From Fibrobacter sp. (lineage in GTDB: Bacteria; Fibrobacterota; Fibrobacteria; Fibrobacterales; Fibrobacteraceae): a stretch of DNA of 39,845 bases. Each line of letters starts with the position of its first letter. Positions within the stretch are counted from its first letter, which is position 1. Under the pieces are notes generated by a model. That model made no database searches. It was not told the DNA's origin and was given only the letters and a program-made list of their open reading frames with translations. Location of the stretch: assembly GCA_017530965.1 (NCBI GenBank), contig JAFXLS010000026.1:1-39845 (forward strand), written 5' to 3'. Below, piece after piece: positions 31,707-39,845 of the stretch. Position numbers and translations under genes: made by a program.

Positions 31707-34340
31707 TTATTGCTTCGAGAATTTCTTCACCGAAACAGCCTTTCCGTTAAGCATTACCTTAACGAGATACTTTCCCTTCGGGAGCACATTGCGGTCGAGC
31801 GCAAATACGCTCGTTCCTGCAACTACATTCTGTGATACACCCATGCGCATTGCACCGGACATATCGAAGAAGTAAACTTCCGCAAAGCCAGCCTTCGGGG
31901 TAAACAGTACGCCAGTTGCGGGATCGAATACCACGCCACTCTTGAAAGAGCCCACCGGCATCATTGTCGGATTATTAATCTTCTGCGTACCGTCATAAAG
32001 TTCCACACCATCGATACCGAAAGTAAACATGTCTACGTTCGGGCCGCCGTCACTTGTCATTGACGAAAGCTTCAACGTATTTACGCCCGCCTTCAAGGAC
32101 ACATCAATCTTCGCTTCGGAATAAGTCGTCCAGTCTCCAGTCGTCGGGAAGCTCACCGTACCAACAGACTTGTCGTTCACATTCAGCGACATGTTACGCG
32201 AATCCTTGCCGCCATTGGCATAGCGAATGGTAAGAGTTGTCTTAGCTTCCTTCTGCGAGAATATTTCCCAAGTAGCGTAGCTTGACAGCGTATTATCAAA
32301 ATTGTAATAGCCATTTTCCTGGAAACCCGCATTGGTCGCTTCAAATCCGCCAGCACCTTCCTTCGGCGCAGAGGCATCCATCGTGGACTTACCATCGTTC
32401 ACCACCGGAGTCGTATCGGGAGGAGTCAGCTCGTCGCCCGCCATAAAGACAGCAGGTTGCTTGAGAGACTTCACCATATCGGGCAGATAGTAGCCCAAGT
32501 GCGGTGGTTGATTGTAGGCCGTATTTTCAGAAGCCACCGCAGTGCGATAAGTAGCATCGTGCATCAGTGTATAAACACGGAACTTGCTTTCAACCGGAGT
32601 CGAGACAATGTACATCGTGGTCGGATCTGTTTCGGAACGGACAACCAATTCTTCGCGCCAGTCACCGAACAAATCGGCAACCAGGCTCGGAGTATTTTTG
32701 GTGCCGTTACAACCTGCAGCACCGAGAGCCTTCGGGCCATCGAAATAGACATTCGACTTTTTATTCTTAGAATCGAACTTGGTTACGTAAGCACCATCCA
32801 AAAGTTCATCGTATTCGTCGCCATCAAAATAAATGCGGAAGTTTGTGGAGACCGAGGGAGAACCAATCTTTTCACCCTTCGCGTTTTTCATTCCACCGCC
32901 CTTGCTAGACCACATTTCAAAGCCGCGATATTCGGAGTCAATGTCAGCCGCCATGCCACGGCCATTGTCCACACCATCCGCATTCGGCTGCGGAGTACCC
33001 CAAATAATCGTACCATCATGGGCACGCATTTCTTCGGTATACTTGGCATCAGTATGTTCGTGGACATCCCAAAGTTCAAGCCCAGGGCGGTCCGGATCCA
33101 AATCAGAAATATGGTGAGCGTCACCATGGCCAAGACCTGTACGGTAACGCAAGGTACCATCGTGATTCAAGGCCGCGGCACCGAAGAAAATTTCGTCGTA
33201 ACCGTCGCCATCAAGGTCCACCGCCTGGAGGCTGTGGTTACCTTCACCATAAAGACCTTCGCCCGGATATTCGGACTTGTGAAGCCAACGGAGCTTCAAG
33301 TCCTTACCGTCAAAATCATAGGCCGCCACATAAGAGGAGCTGTAGTAGCCGCGTGCAAAGATTGCACTCGGGTGTACTCCGTCCAGATAACCCGTTGCAG
33401 CCAAGTAGCGTTCACAGCGGTTGCCGTAGTTATCGCCCCAGTAGCCATGGGCATCCTTGCCCTTCACGTGCTGGTTAATATCACGGCTCGGTTCGTACGT
33501 AACGGTCGAAATCGCTGCACCGTCAACACCGCGGAAAACAGTCAAGTATTCAGGGCCTTTAAGAATCGTACCACCCGCATCGCGGTAATCCTTGGACTTG
33601 TCACCAATCGCCTTGCCGGTACCATCAATCGTACCGTCGGCGGTCTTCACAATCATTTCGGCTTTGCCATCACCATCGTAGTCAAAAACCTGGAACTGCG
33701 TGTAGTGAGCACCCGCGCGGATGTTCTTGCCGAGGTCAATACGCCAAAGGCGCGTGCCGTCGAGCTTGTAGGCATCGATGAACACCGTGCCCGTGTAGCC
33801 CGTCTGGGAGTTGTCGTGGGCATTACTCGGATCCCACTTTAAGATCAATTCATATTCACCATCACCGTCAAGGTCGGCAGTACTCATGTCGTTGGGAGTA
33901 TAAGTGCACTTTTCGCCATCGGGCATCGTCTGTGATGCAGGAACTTCGAGCTTGATAGTCTTGTACGGGAAAGAGTTGCCACTATTGGAAACATTCTTGT
34001 CTAGCACGACAGAAACATTTTCCTTGACACTTTCCTTGCCGTTCACCACGGCTGCGACCGTGTACTTGGAAGTCGTCTTGCCGCTTTTGTCGAGATAATT
34101 GGTTCCAGCCGACTTAGAAATGGTCGCAATCTTTTCGCCATCACGATACAGGTTGAATTCAGTATCCGGAGAATCTGTACCGAGCAAACGCCAGCTCACG
34201 AGCACGCCCGAACCGACGTTCGCAACCGCAAGGCCGCGCGTCAGACGTTCCATCTGACGTTCCGCTGCAAAAGCCTGCGACAAGCCAAAAGCGAGCACCA
34301 ACCCCGCAACAGCTGTCGTTGTTTTTAATTCGAATCCCAT
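31707..34340 (-). CDS. Rhamnogalacturonan lyase, polysaccharide lyase family 11, with CBM and sorting-like tail
   Basis: 877 residues. Signal peptide (about 1-26, ending AFAA). An N-terminal Ig-like strand region (MERLTRGLAVAN, VLVSWRLLGTD) leads into the eight-bladed propeller, which has repeated calcium-binding loops DLDGDGEYE, DYDGDGKAE and DLDGDGYDE and the motifs GHGDAHHISDLD and HDATYRTAVASENTAYNQPP typical of PL11 (YesW/YesX). A CBM35/CBM6-like module (about 655-780; NGYYNFDN, YANGGKDSR, SDGGPNVDM) and a terminal LPKGKYLVKVMLNG domain follow. It cleaves the rhamnose-galacturonate backbone of pectin. ATG 34340 follows GGAG. First gene of the operon with two esterases. Confidence 0.94.
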   Translation of the reverse strand: MGFELKTTTAVAGLVLAFGLSQAFAAERQMERLTRGLAVANVGSGVLVSWRLLGTDSPDTEFNLYRDGEKIATISKSAGTNYLDKSGKTTSKYTVAAVVNGKESVKENVSVVLDKNVSNSGNSFPYKTIKLEVPASQTMPDGEKCTYTPNDMSTADLDGDGEYELILKWDPSNAHDNSQTGYTGTVFIDAYKLDGTRLWRIDLGKNIRAGAHYTQFQVFDYDGDGKAEMIVKTADGTIDGTGKAIGDKSKDYRDAGGTILKGPEYLTVFRGVDGAAISTVTYEPSRDINQHVKGKDAHGYWGDNYGNRCERYLAATGYLDGVHPSAIFARGYYSSSYVAAYDFDGKDLKLRWLHKSEYPGEGLYGEGNHSLQAVDLDGDGYDEIFFGAAALNHDGTLRYRTGLGHGDAHHISDLDPDRPGLELWDVHEHTDAKYTEEMRAHDGTIIWGTPQPNADGVDNGRGMAADIDSEYRGFEMWSSKGGGMKNAKGEKIGSPSVSTNFRIYFDGDEYDELLDGAYVTKFDSKNKKSNVYFDGPKALGAAGCNGTKNTPSLVADLFGDWREELVVRSETDPTTMYIVSTPVESKFRVYTLMHDATYRTAVASENTAYNQPPHLGYYLPDMVKSLKQPAVFMAGDELTPPDTTPVVNDGKSTMDASAPKEGAGGFEATNAGFQENGYYNFDNTLSSYATWEIFSQKEAKTTLTIRYANGGKDSRNMSLNVNDKSVGTVSFPTTGDWTTYSEAKIDVSLKAGVNTLKLSSMTSDGGPNVDMFTFGIDGVELYDGTQKINNPTMMPVGSFKSGVVFDPATGVLFTPKAGFAEVYFFDMSGAMRMGVSQNVVAGTSVFALDRNVLPKGKYLVKVMLNGKAVSVKKFSKQ

Positions 34341-34356
34341 GTGCACTCCATTTTGC

Positions 34357-34429
34357 GCTCCGACCAAGGAGCCGTTTCAAACATCCTATAAGTAATCTAA
34401 TTCGGAATAATCCAAAATGCATCCTATAA
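34357..34429 (-). promoter_or_regulatory. Putative promoter and leader hairpin of the pectin operon
   Basis: On the minus strand TTGGAT (34410-34415), an 18-nt spacer and TTATAG (34386-34391) form a possible promoter. The decamer TTATAGGATG occurs twice (34382-34391, 34420-34429), 38 bp apart. In the leader GCTCC and GGAGC (34357-34372) form a hairpin just upstream of the ribosome-binding site. Confidence 0.4.
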
Positions 34430-34461
34430 ATTACTTATCCTTAAATATAATCAAATTTTTC

Positions 34462-34544
34462 ATAAAAAGTCTACATTATTTTTTACTTTTTACAGACATT
34501 TAGGCATATTTTCACATTTGTAACAAAAATAAAAAGTCTACATT
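34462..34544. promoter_or_regulatory. Direct repeats in the lyase/groES divergent spacer
   Basis: ATAAAAAGTCTACATT occurs exactly twice (34462-34477 and 34529-34544), 67 bp apart. Weaker relatives (ACAGACATTT near 34492, GTGGACATTT near 34569) lie between and after. The 500-nt spacer 34341-34840 holds no gene; its left 200 nt is very AT-rich. These are candidate binding sites for a regulator of the pectin operon or of groESL. Confidence 0.4.
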
Positions 34545-34733
34545 TAGTCCATAAAAGCGCACCAAACGTGGACATTTCCAAACGGCACCCCGCACACGCC
34601 CGCCAAGCGACAACGTATTTCATTTTGAAACACTTCGTAAAGTCATCCCGGTGAAGTTTCAAAAAGATACACTCACACGCTCCAAAACGCACAAAACAAG
34701 CCAAAAAGAGGTCGATTTCACCCCAAACAGTTT

Positions 34734-34750
34734 TGGCACAGATATTGCTT
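34734..34750 (+). promoter_or_regulatory. Sigma-54 (-24/-12) promoter upstream of groES
   Basis: TGGCAC-AGATA-TTGCTT matches the sigma-54 consensus TGGCAC-N5-TTGCW with correct GG-to-GC spacing (12 nt between first bases). No sigma-70 -35/-10 pair with good spacing is seen here. Transcription would begin about 34760, giving a leader of about 80 nt. Confidence 0.6.
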
Positions 34751-34773
34751 ACTATAGGGCGAAACAAAATAAA

Positions 34774-34821
34774 TAGTCCAACATGGACTAAAAAGTTCAA
34801 TCAATGGGTGCGAAAACACCC
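34774..34821 (+). promoter_or_regulatory. Two hairpins in the groES leader
   Basis: TAGTCCA-ACA-TGGACTA (34774-34790, perfect 7-bp stem) and GGGTG-CGAAAA-CACCC (34806-34821) lie between the promoter and the ribosome-binding site. No CIRCE sequence is present. They could affect mRNA stability or respond to temperature. Confidence 0.45.
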
Positions 34822-34840
34822 GCAAAAAAGGAAAGTGAAA

Positions 34841-35122
34841 ATGATTAAGCCTCTTGCAGATCGAATCGTCGTCAAGCCGGCAGAAGCCGAACAGAAGACC
34901 TCTTCGGGTCTCTTTATCCCGGATAACGCCAAGGAAAAGCCGATGCAGGGTAAGGTTGTGGCCGTGGGCCCGGGTCGCAAGAACGACAAGGGCGAACTCG
35001 TTGCCATGGAAGTCAAGGTCGGCGACGTGGTGCTTTACGGCAAGTACAGCGGAACGGAAGTCTCCGTTGACGGCGAAAACTACCTGATTGTCAAGGAATC
35101 CGACATTTTCGCAACGCTCTAA
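34841..35122 (+). CDS. groES: Co-chaperonin GroES
   Basis: 93 residues, full length. [18 protein letters not shown], the mobile loop [28 protein letters not shown] and [15 protein letters not shown] are standard. It caps the GroEL ring during protein folding. ATG 34841 has AAGGAAAG upstream and begins the beta-barrel; the frame is open for 36 codons further upstream, but that part covers the promoter and hairpins and is not GroES-like. groEL follows after 41 nt. Confidence 0.97.
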   Translation: MIKPLADRIVVKPAEAEQKTSSGLFIPDNAKEKPMQGKVVAVGPGRKNDKGELVAMEVKVGDVVLYGKYSGTEVSVDGENYLIVKESDIFATL

Positions 35123-35148
35123 TCGCGCAACACAAAGGTTTTAAATAA

Positions 35149-36795
<1,647 letters not shown>

Positions 36796-36826
36796 TCTAA
36801 AGCCGCTAGATTCTACTCCTTATGGA

Positions 36827-36855
36827 CGTCCGGTTCATTGAACCGGGCGTTTTTT
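36827..36855 (+). terminator. Rho-independent terminator of groESL
   Basis: CGTCCGGTTC-ATT-GAACCGGGCG (10-bp stem with one G-T pair) followed by six T residues, 31 nt after the groEL stop. Confidence 0.93.
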
Positions 36856-36872
36856 CTTATGGAAAATTTCAA

Positions 36873-36993
36873 GGCGGGAGTCACAAAGCACTTCGTGCTT
36901 TGTAGCCTCTGCTACGGCTCAGCATTGCCCGAGCAAGCTCGGTCGTTGCGTTCGCCTTACGCAGAGGTCGAACCCTTCGGGTTCGCTCCCTCC
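36873..36993. repeat. Multi-hairpin structured element between groEL and tRNA-Arg
   Basis: About 120 nt in which an outer stem (GGCGGGAG 36873-36880 with CTCCCTCC 36986-36993, one mismatch) encloses ACAAAGCAC-TTC-GTGCTTTGT (36883-36903), CCTCTGC/GCAGAGG (36906-36912 with 36961-36967, holding CCGAGC-AA-GCTCGG at 36929-36942) and CGAACCC-TTC-GGGTTCG (36969-36985). The fold is a multi-branch junction that uses most of the bases. It lies after the groEL terminator and beyond the tRNA terminator on the other strand, so no known transcript claims it. Confidence 0.6.
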
Positions 36994-37003
36994 TACAAAA
37001 ATA

Positions 37004-37038
37004 AATAGCCTAGACACCGTAAAGGTGTCTAGGCTATT
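37004..37038 (-). terminator. Terminator of tRNA-Arg
   Basis: AATAGCCTAGACACC and GGTGTCTAGGCTATT, a perfect 15-bp stem with a 5-nt loop, starting 2 nt after the tRNA 3' end. On the minus strand it is followed by TATTTTTG. Confidence 0.93.
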
Positions 37039-37040
37039 CA

Positions 37041-37114
37041 TACTCGAGGCGGGATTCGAACCCACGACCCATTGCTTAGAAGGCAATTGCTCTATCCAAC
37101 TGAGCTACTCGAGC
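37041..37114 (-). tRNA. tRNA-Arg, anticodon UCU
   Basis: 74 nt with a complete cloverleaf: acceptor GCTCGAG/CTCGAGT (first pair G-T), D-stem GCTC/GAGC, anticodon stem ATTGC/GCAAT with loop CTTCTAA (anticodon TCT), variable GGGTC, T-stem GTGGG/CCCGC with loop TTCGAAT, discriminator A. The 3' CCA is not encoded. It reads AGA codons. It has its own promoter and terminator. Confidence 0.96.
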
Positions 37115-37125
37115 GTTGTGGCGCA

Positions 37126-37155
37126 AATATAGAAAAAATTTCTATTTCGTGTCAA
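37126..37155 (-). promoter_or_regulatory. Promoter of tRNA-Arg
   Basis: Minus strand TTGACA (37150-37155), 18-nt spacer, TATATT (37126-37131), ending 11 nt before the tRNA 5' end. It is the closest match to the classical consensus in the window. Confidence 0.8.
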
Positions 37156-37166
37156 TTTTCCGCAGG

Positions 37167-38705
37167 TCAATTCTTAACGCATCGGACAGGCATTCCGAAA
37201 TCGTTGTACTTGTGCAATGAACTAAATTTATCTGATTCTCGATTACTTATGGCTACAGCATAATGTTCAGAAATTCCGTTCTGATTCCTTGTCCAAAAAT
37301 AAGCAAAACTCCCTATTCCAGCGAATTCACCAAGGGTCCAACCAAAATCAGGTTCATTTCCTCCACGGCATCCTCCAGGAAGAATCGTAAATCCAGTGGA
37401 GTTCGAACTCAGAGCAGTATAGTTGCCCTGACTCCATCCATCTGCAGAAAGCAGTTCCAGTTGATTGTCTACCGATAACCGACTTATTTCAGACTCACTT
37501 GCCACATGGAAGTCTTCCGGACAAATCCCGGAAAGATTCCTTACGGCGGCGCCACTATAGTAGCGTCCGTAAATATCACATTCGCCATCAGCCTCTTCCG
37601 TGTAGCACCAGCTGCTTTCTTTGGGAACAAAGCGCAGGTTTTCGGCAAACCAAATTTTGCCTTCGATAAGCAACGTCTTATAGAATCTTCCGTCGCGATC
37701 GTCCTTGATACACCCGTATTCGACATCCGGATTCAGGTAATCCCAGTTTTCGCGATGAGCCTCGTCACACCCCGGCGCAATTGTCAGCGTATCCGGAACG
37801 ACTACATTTTCAGTACTGTCGTTCATAAGGCAACGCGCATAAGCCAAGCGACCAACATCCCTCTTCATGAGAGTCAGCCCCGTACTCTTTCCATAATGCA
37901 GGCTCCAAACGCCCAGAGTTTTCGAATTCGGATCCGCCTTCTCGGAAAGTTCACCGCCCATGAGTAAAAAGCTGTCCTCTGCACCATGGTAACTCATAAG
38001 GGCAAGGTAGTCGTCATCGTTTTCGTAGTATTTCTCATCGTCCGGGAAGCCTTCACCATTGACACCGCCGAGTTGGTTCGTGATTTTCACCATCTCGTCA
38101 GGATGCTCATCCAAGTAAGCAATAAGTTCTTCGAGTTCTGCCTTTGTGGGAAGGTGGGTGCCGTTCGGACAGGCGCCTTTAACCGGATTGCTTAAGAGTA
38201 GCGGTCCGTCGGGGCCGTTGAACCAGCTCCAGGTACCCGTGAAAGCACTCCAATATGTCAAGGTGCCATACTTGTCACACATTTCATCGCTGTTGTCATA
38301 GCACCACAGAAATCCCCTATCGATACCAGCGTTGACATTCTTTTCCATCCACGACTGATTCCCAATCTTCACGAAACCAACACCGTCTTTCCTAAAATAG
38401 TCATCACCGAAAAGGTCCCTATTATCGCTACTGGCAGGAGCCGATTCGGAAGATGATGATACCCCGTTTTCCAAGGAACTAGATGAAAAATCAACATCTT
38501 CCGAAGAACTAGAATTCTGAAAAAGATCTCCCAACGATGAGCTGGAAATGATTTTGCCAGTCCCACCTTCTGATGAAGAACTCACAAGTTCATCGTCAGC
38601 AGACGCCCCCGTCGATTCGCTGTCACCGCAACTAGACAAGCCCCAACAGAATACAATCAGTAATCCAAGGAAAGTTCTAAATGAATATTTATCATAGAAT
38701 TGCAT
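37167..38705 (-). CDS. Lipoprotein with two Fibrobacter succinogenes major paralogous domains
   Basis: 512 residues. A lipoprotein signal ends in LSSC (Cys26). Residues 27-95 are a linker with at least five SSS/SSSS runs and acidic stretches. Then two copies of the Fib_succ_major domain: about 104-300 (IGNQSWMEKNVNAG, LWCYDNSDEMCDKYG, CPNGTHLPTKAEL, ending YARCL) and about 333-511 (IEGKIWFAENLRFV, WCYTEEADGECDIYG, CPEDFHVASESE, ending PVRCVKN). The domain is confined to this phylum and a few others; its function is unknown, but it occurs on cell-surface proteins. A TATATT box lies 17 nt upstream, with AGGT ahead of ATG 38705. Confidence 0.92.
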   Translation of the reverse strand: MQFYDKYSFRTFLGLLIVFCWGLSSCGDSESTGASADDELVSSSSEGGTGKIISSSSLGDLFQNSSSSEDVDFSSSSLENGVSSSSESAPASSDNRDLFGDDYFRKDGVGFVKIGNQSWMEKNVNAGIDRGFLWCYDNSDEMCDKYGTLTYWSAFTGTWSWFNGPDGPLLLSNPVKGACPNGTHLPTKAELEELIAYLDEHPDEMVKITNQLGGVNGEGFPDDEKYYENDDDYLALMSYHGAEDSFLLMGGELSEKADPNSKTLGVWSLHYGKSTGLTLMKRDVGRLAYARCLMNDSTENVVVPDTLTIAPGCDEAHRENWDYLNPDVEYGCIKDDRDGRFYKTLLIEGKIWFAENLRFVPKESSWCYTEEADGECDIYGRYYSGAAVRNLSGICPEDFHVASESEISRLSVDNQLELLSADGWSQGNYTALSSNSTGFTILPGGCRGGNEPDFGWTLGEFAGIGSFAYFWTRNQNGISEHYAVAISNRESDKFSSLHKYNDFGMPVRCVKN

Positions 38706-38722
38706 GATTTACCTGTAATTCA

Positions 38723-38728
38723 AATATA
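38723..38728 (-). promoter_or_regulatory. -10 element TATATT for the double-domain lipoprotein
   Basis: Minus strand GGTATATTTG, 17 nt before ATG 38705; a short leader with AGGT follows, unlike the leaderless genes. Confidence 0.5.
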
Positions 38729-38816
38729 CCTTTTATTTATAACATCTAAAGCATCTATATATTGTGACTACCAAATAAATTATGCTCCGTTGCCAAAATG
38801 TCCTTTATTTTTTATA

Positions 38817-38846
38817 TTTATGCATATATCAAGATATTTGCATAAA
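38817..38846. promoter_or_regulatory. Inverted repeat upstream of metF
   Basis: TTTATGCATATATC-AA-GATATTTGCATAAA, 13 of 14 arm bases paired, 37 nt before ATG 38884. It overlaps the probable promoter region, so it could be an operator for methionine-linked control or an RNA hairpin. The rest of the 178-nt gap (38706-38883) is AT-rich and has no gene. No S-box (SAM-I) signature is seen. Confidence 0.5.
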
Positions 38847-38883
38847 CTAGGGATGCTGGTCCGACCCGCCCCATGGAGAGATT

Positions 38884-39774
38884 ATGAAGATTGTAGACAT
38901 TCTGAAGCAAGACAAGATGAGCCTTTCATTCGAAGTGTTCCCGCCTAAAAAAGAGACGAGCTTCGAAAGCGTAAAAGCCGCCACCGAATCGATTGCAGCC
39001 CTTGGTCCCGCCTTTATGAGCGTGACTTACGGTGCAGGCGGCGGCGTAAGCCACTTCACCCTCGATATCGCCAAGAACCTCAAGCAAAAGTTCGGCATTC
39101 CGATGCTCGCCCACCTTACCTGCGTCTCCAGCAGCAAAGAAACCGTGCACCAGCGCATCGAAGACATGAAGGCTGCAGGCATCAAGAACGTGATGGCTCT
39201 CCGCGGCGACTTGACCCCGGAACTCATCGAAAAGGGGCGCGACAATTGCGACTACCATTACGCCGTGGAACTCATCCGCGAACTCAAGGCTTCCGATGCG
39301 GACTTCTGCATTGGTGCCGCCTGCTACCCTGAAAAGCACCCCGAAAGTGCGAACCAGGCAGAAGACATCAAGCACCTTAAGGAAAAGGTCGATGCCGGCG
39401 CAGACTTCTTGACCACCCAGATGGTGTTCGACAACAACTTGTTCTTCAGTTTCCTCTACAAGTTGCGCGATGCAGGCGTCAACTGCCCGGTGCTCCCCGG
39501 TATTATGCCGATTACGAACGCCAACCAGGTGGAACGCGCCATCAAGCTTTCTGGTTCGTTTATGCCACAGCGCTTTAAGTCGCTAGTCGACAAGTTCGGC
39601 AGCGATCCTGAAGCCATGAAGCAAGCCGGAATCATTTACGCAAGCGATCAGATTATTGACCTGTACGCGAACGGTATCACCAACGTTCACGTGTATTCGA
39701 TGAACAAGCCCGACGTTGCAGAAGGCATTCTAAAAAATGTCTCTGCGATTCTCGGAAAGAATTTCGCAGGCTAA
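38884..39774 (+). CDS. metF: 5,10-methylenetetrahydrofolate reductase
   Basis: 296 residues, full length. SFEVFPPKKETS (catalytic Glu), VTYGAGGG, AHLTCVSSSKE, NVMALRGD, IGAACYPEKHPES and FLTTQMVFDNNLFFSF (FAD and folate contacts) are conserved. It reduces methylene-THF to methyl-THF for methionine synthesis. ATG 38884 follows GGAG at 5 nt. It is read from its own promoter region and ends at a terminator; no other methionine gene is nearby. Confidence 0.95.
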   Translation: MKIVDILKQDKMSLSFEVFPPKKETSFESVKAATESIAALGPAFMSVTYGAGGGVSHFTLDIAKNLKQKFGIPMLAHLTCVSSSKETVHQRIEDMKAAGIKNVMALRGDLTPELIEKGRDNCDYHYAVELIRELKASDADFCIGAACYPEKHPESANQAEDIKHLKEKVDAGADFLTTQMVFDNNLFFSFLYKLRDAGVNCPVLPGIMPITNANQVERAIKLSGSFMPQRFKSLVDKFGSDPEAMKQAGIIYASDQIIDLYANGITNVHVYSMNKPDVAEGILKNVSAILGKNFAG

Positions 39775-39797
39775 GTTCTTTGCCATGAGGCAATTCT

Positions 39798-39822
39798 CGG
39801 CGCCATCAGGGCGCCGTTTTTT
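39798..39822 (+). terminator. Rho-independent terminator of metF
   Basis: CGGCGCC-ATCAG-GGCGCCG, perfect 7-bp stem, followed by six T residues, 23 nt after the metF stop. Confidence 0.93.
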
Positions 39823-39845
39823 ATACCATCCTTTACAAAATCGCC

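Noticed and set aside
34731..34760. Sigma-70 promoter TTGGCA...TACTAT before groES
   Set aside because: The two boxes are only 11 nt apart, too close for sigma-70; the sigma-54 reading fits fully.
34700..34840. CIRCE operator for groESL
   Set aside because: No TTAGCACTC-N9-GAGTGCTAA sequence, even degenerate; the palindrome TAGTCCA-ACA-TGGACTA differs in sequence and spacing.
37041..37114. Integration site of a mobile element at tRNA-Arg
   Set aside because: No repeated tRNA 3' end, integrase or foreign-looking gene in the neighbouring sequence.
38706..38883. SAM riboswitch before metF
   Set aside because: No S-box or other SAM-class consensus and no terminator/antiterminator pair could be drawn; only the palindrome stands out.

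Overview
The window reads as a chromosomal segment of a Fibrobacter species (phylum Fibrobacterota). Three things point there: a lipoprotein with two copies of the Fibrobacter succinogenes major paralogous domain and poly-serine linkers (37167-38705), secreted plant-cell-wall esterases and a lyase that share carbohydrate-binding and C-terminal sorting-like modules (27907-34340), and AT-rich TATATT promoters next to GC-richer genes. No phage, plasmid, transposase or CRISPR locus is visible. The identification comes from family recognition by eye, not from a search.

Layout. 1-255 is the N-terminus of purL. 485-1621 holds two small membrane proteins of unknown function, followed by a short unknown helical protein (1745-2248). 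2241-7792 is a surface-polysaccharide cluster: fdtA-like ketoisomerase and fdtB-like aminotransferase (dTDP-3-amino-3,6-dideoxyhexose synthesis), a FemAB/GNAT-like acyltransferase on the opposite strand, a WzxE-like flippase and two GT2 glycosyltransferases. A stand-alone rpsD (8104-8709) and a REC-GGDEF-EAL c-di-GMP protein (8825-10513) follow, then a small membrane protein with a MauE/DoxX-like protein. 11398-16979 is a second polysaccharide block: a GT4 on the minus strand and a GT2 - WbsX - GT2 - Wzi-like operon on the plus strand.

17058-20375 (minus) is dapB, a yejB-like permease, an AmgK-like kinase and a PTS EIIA-like protein. 20512-24776 (minus) is the moxR - DUF58 - transglutaminase (TgpA-like) triad. 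24795-27870 (minus) holds nfo, a DPM1-like GT2, an ArnA-like UDP-glucuronate decarboxylase and a small lipoprotein. 27907-34340 (minus) is an operon for rhamnogalacturonan-I: a PL11 lyase and two CE12-type acetylesterases. groES-groEL (34841-36795) diverges from it behind an apparent sigma-54 promoter. A tRNA-Arg(UCU), the double-domain lipoprotein and metF close the window.

Points of interest: at least eight genes have a TATATT-type -10 box 6-8 nt before the start codon, which suggests leaderless transcripts. A dispersed palindromic repeat sits in frame inside the fdtB-like gene. The yejB-like gene appears to start at ACG. The receiver domain of the EAL protein has Glu in place of the phospho-acceptor Asp. 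Several intergenic repeat families and multi-hairpin elements are present.
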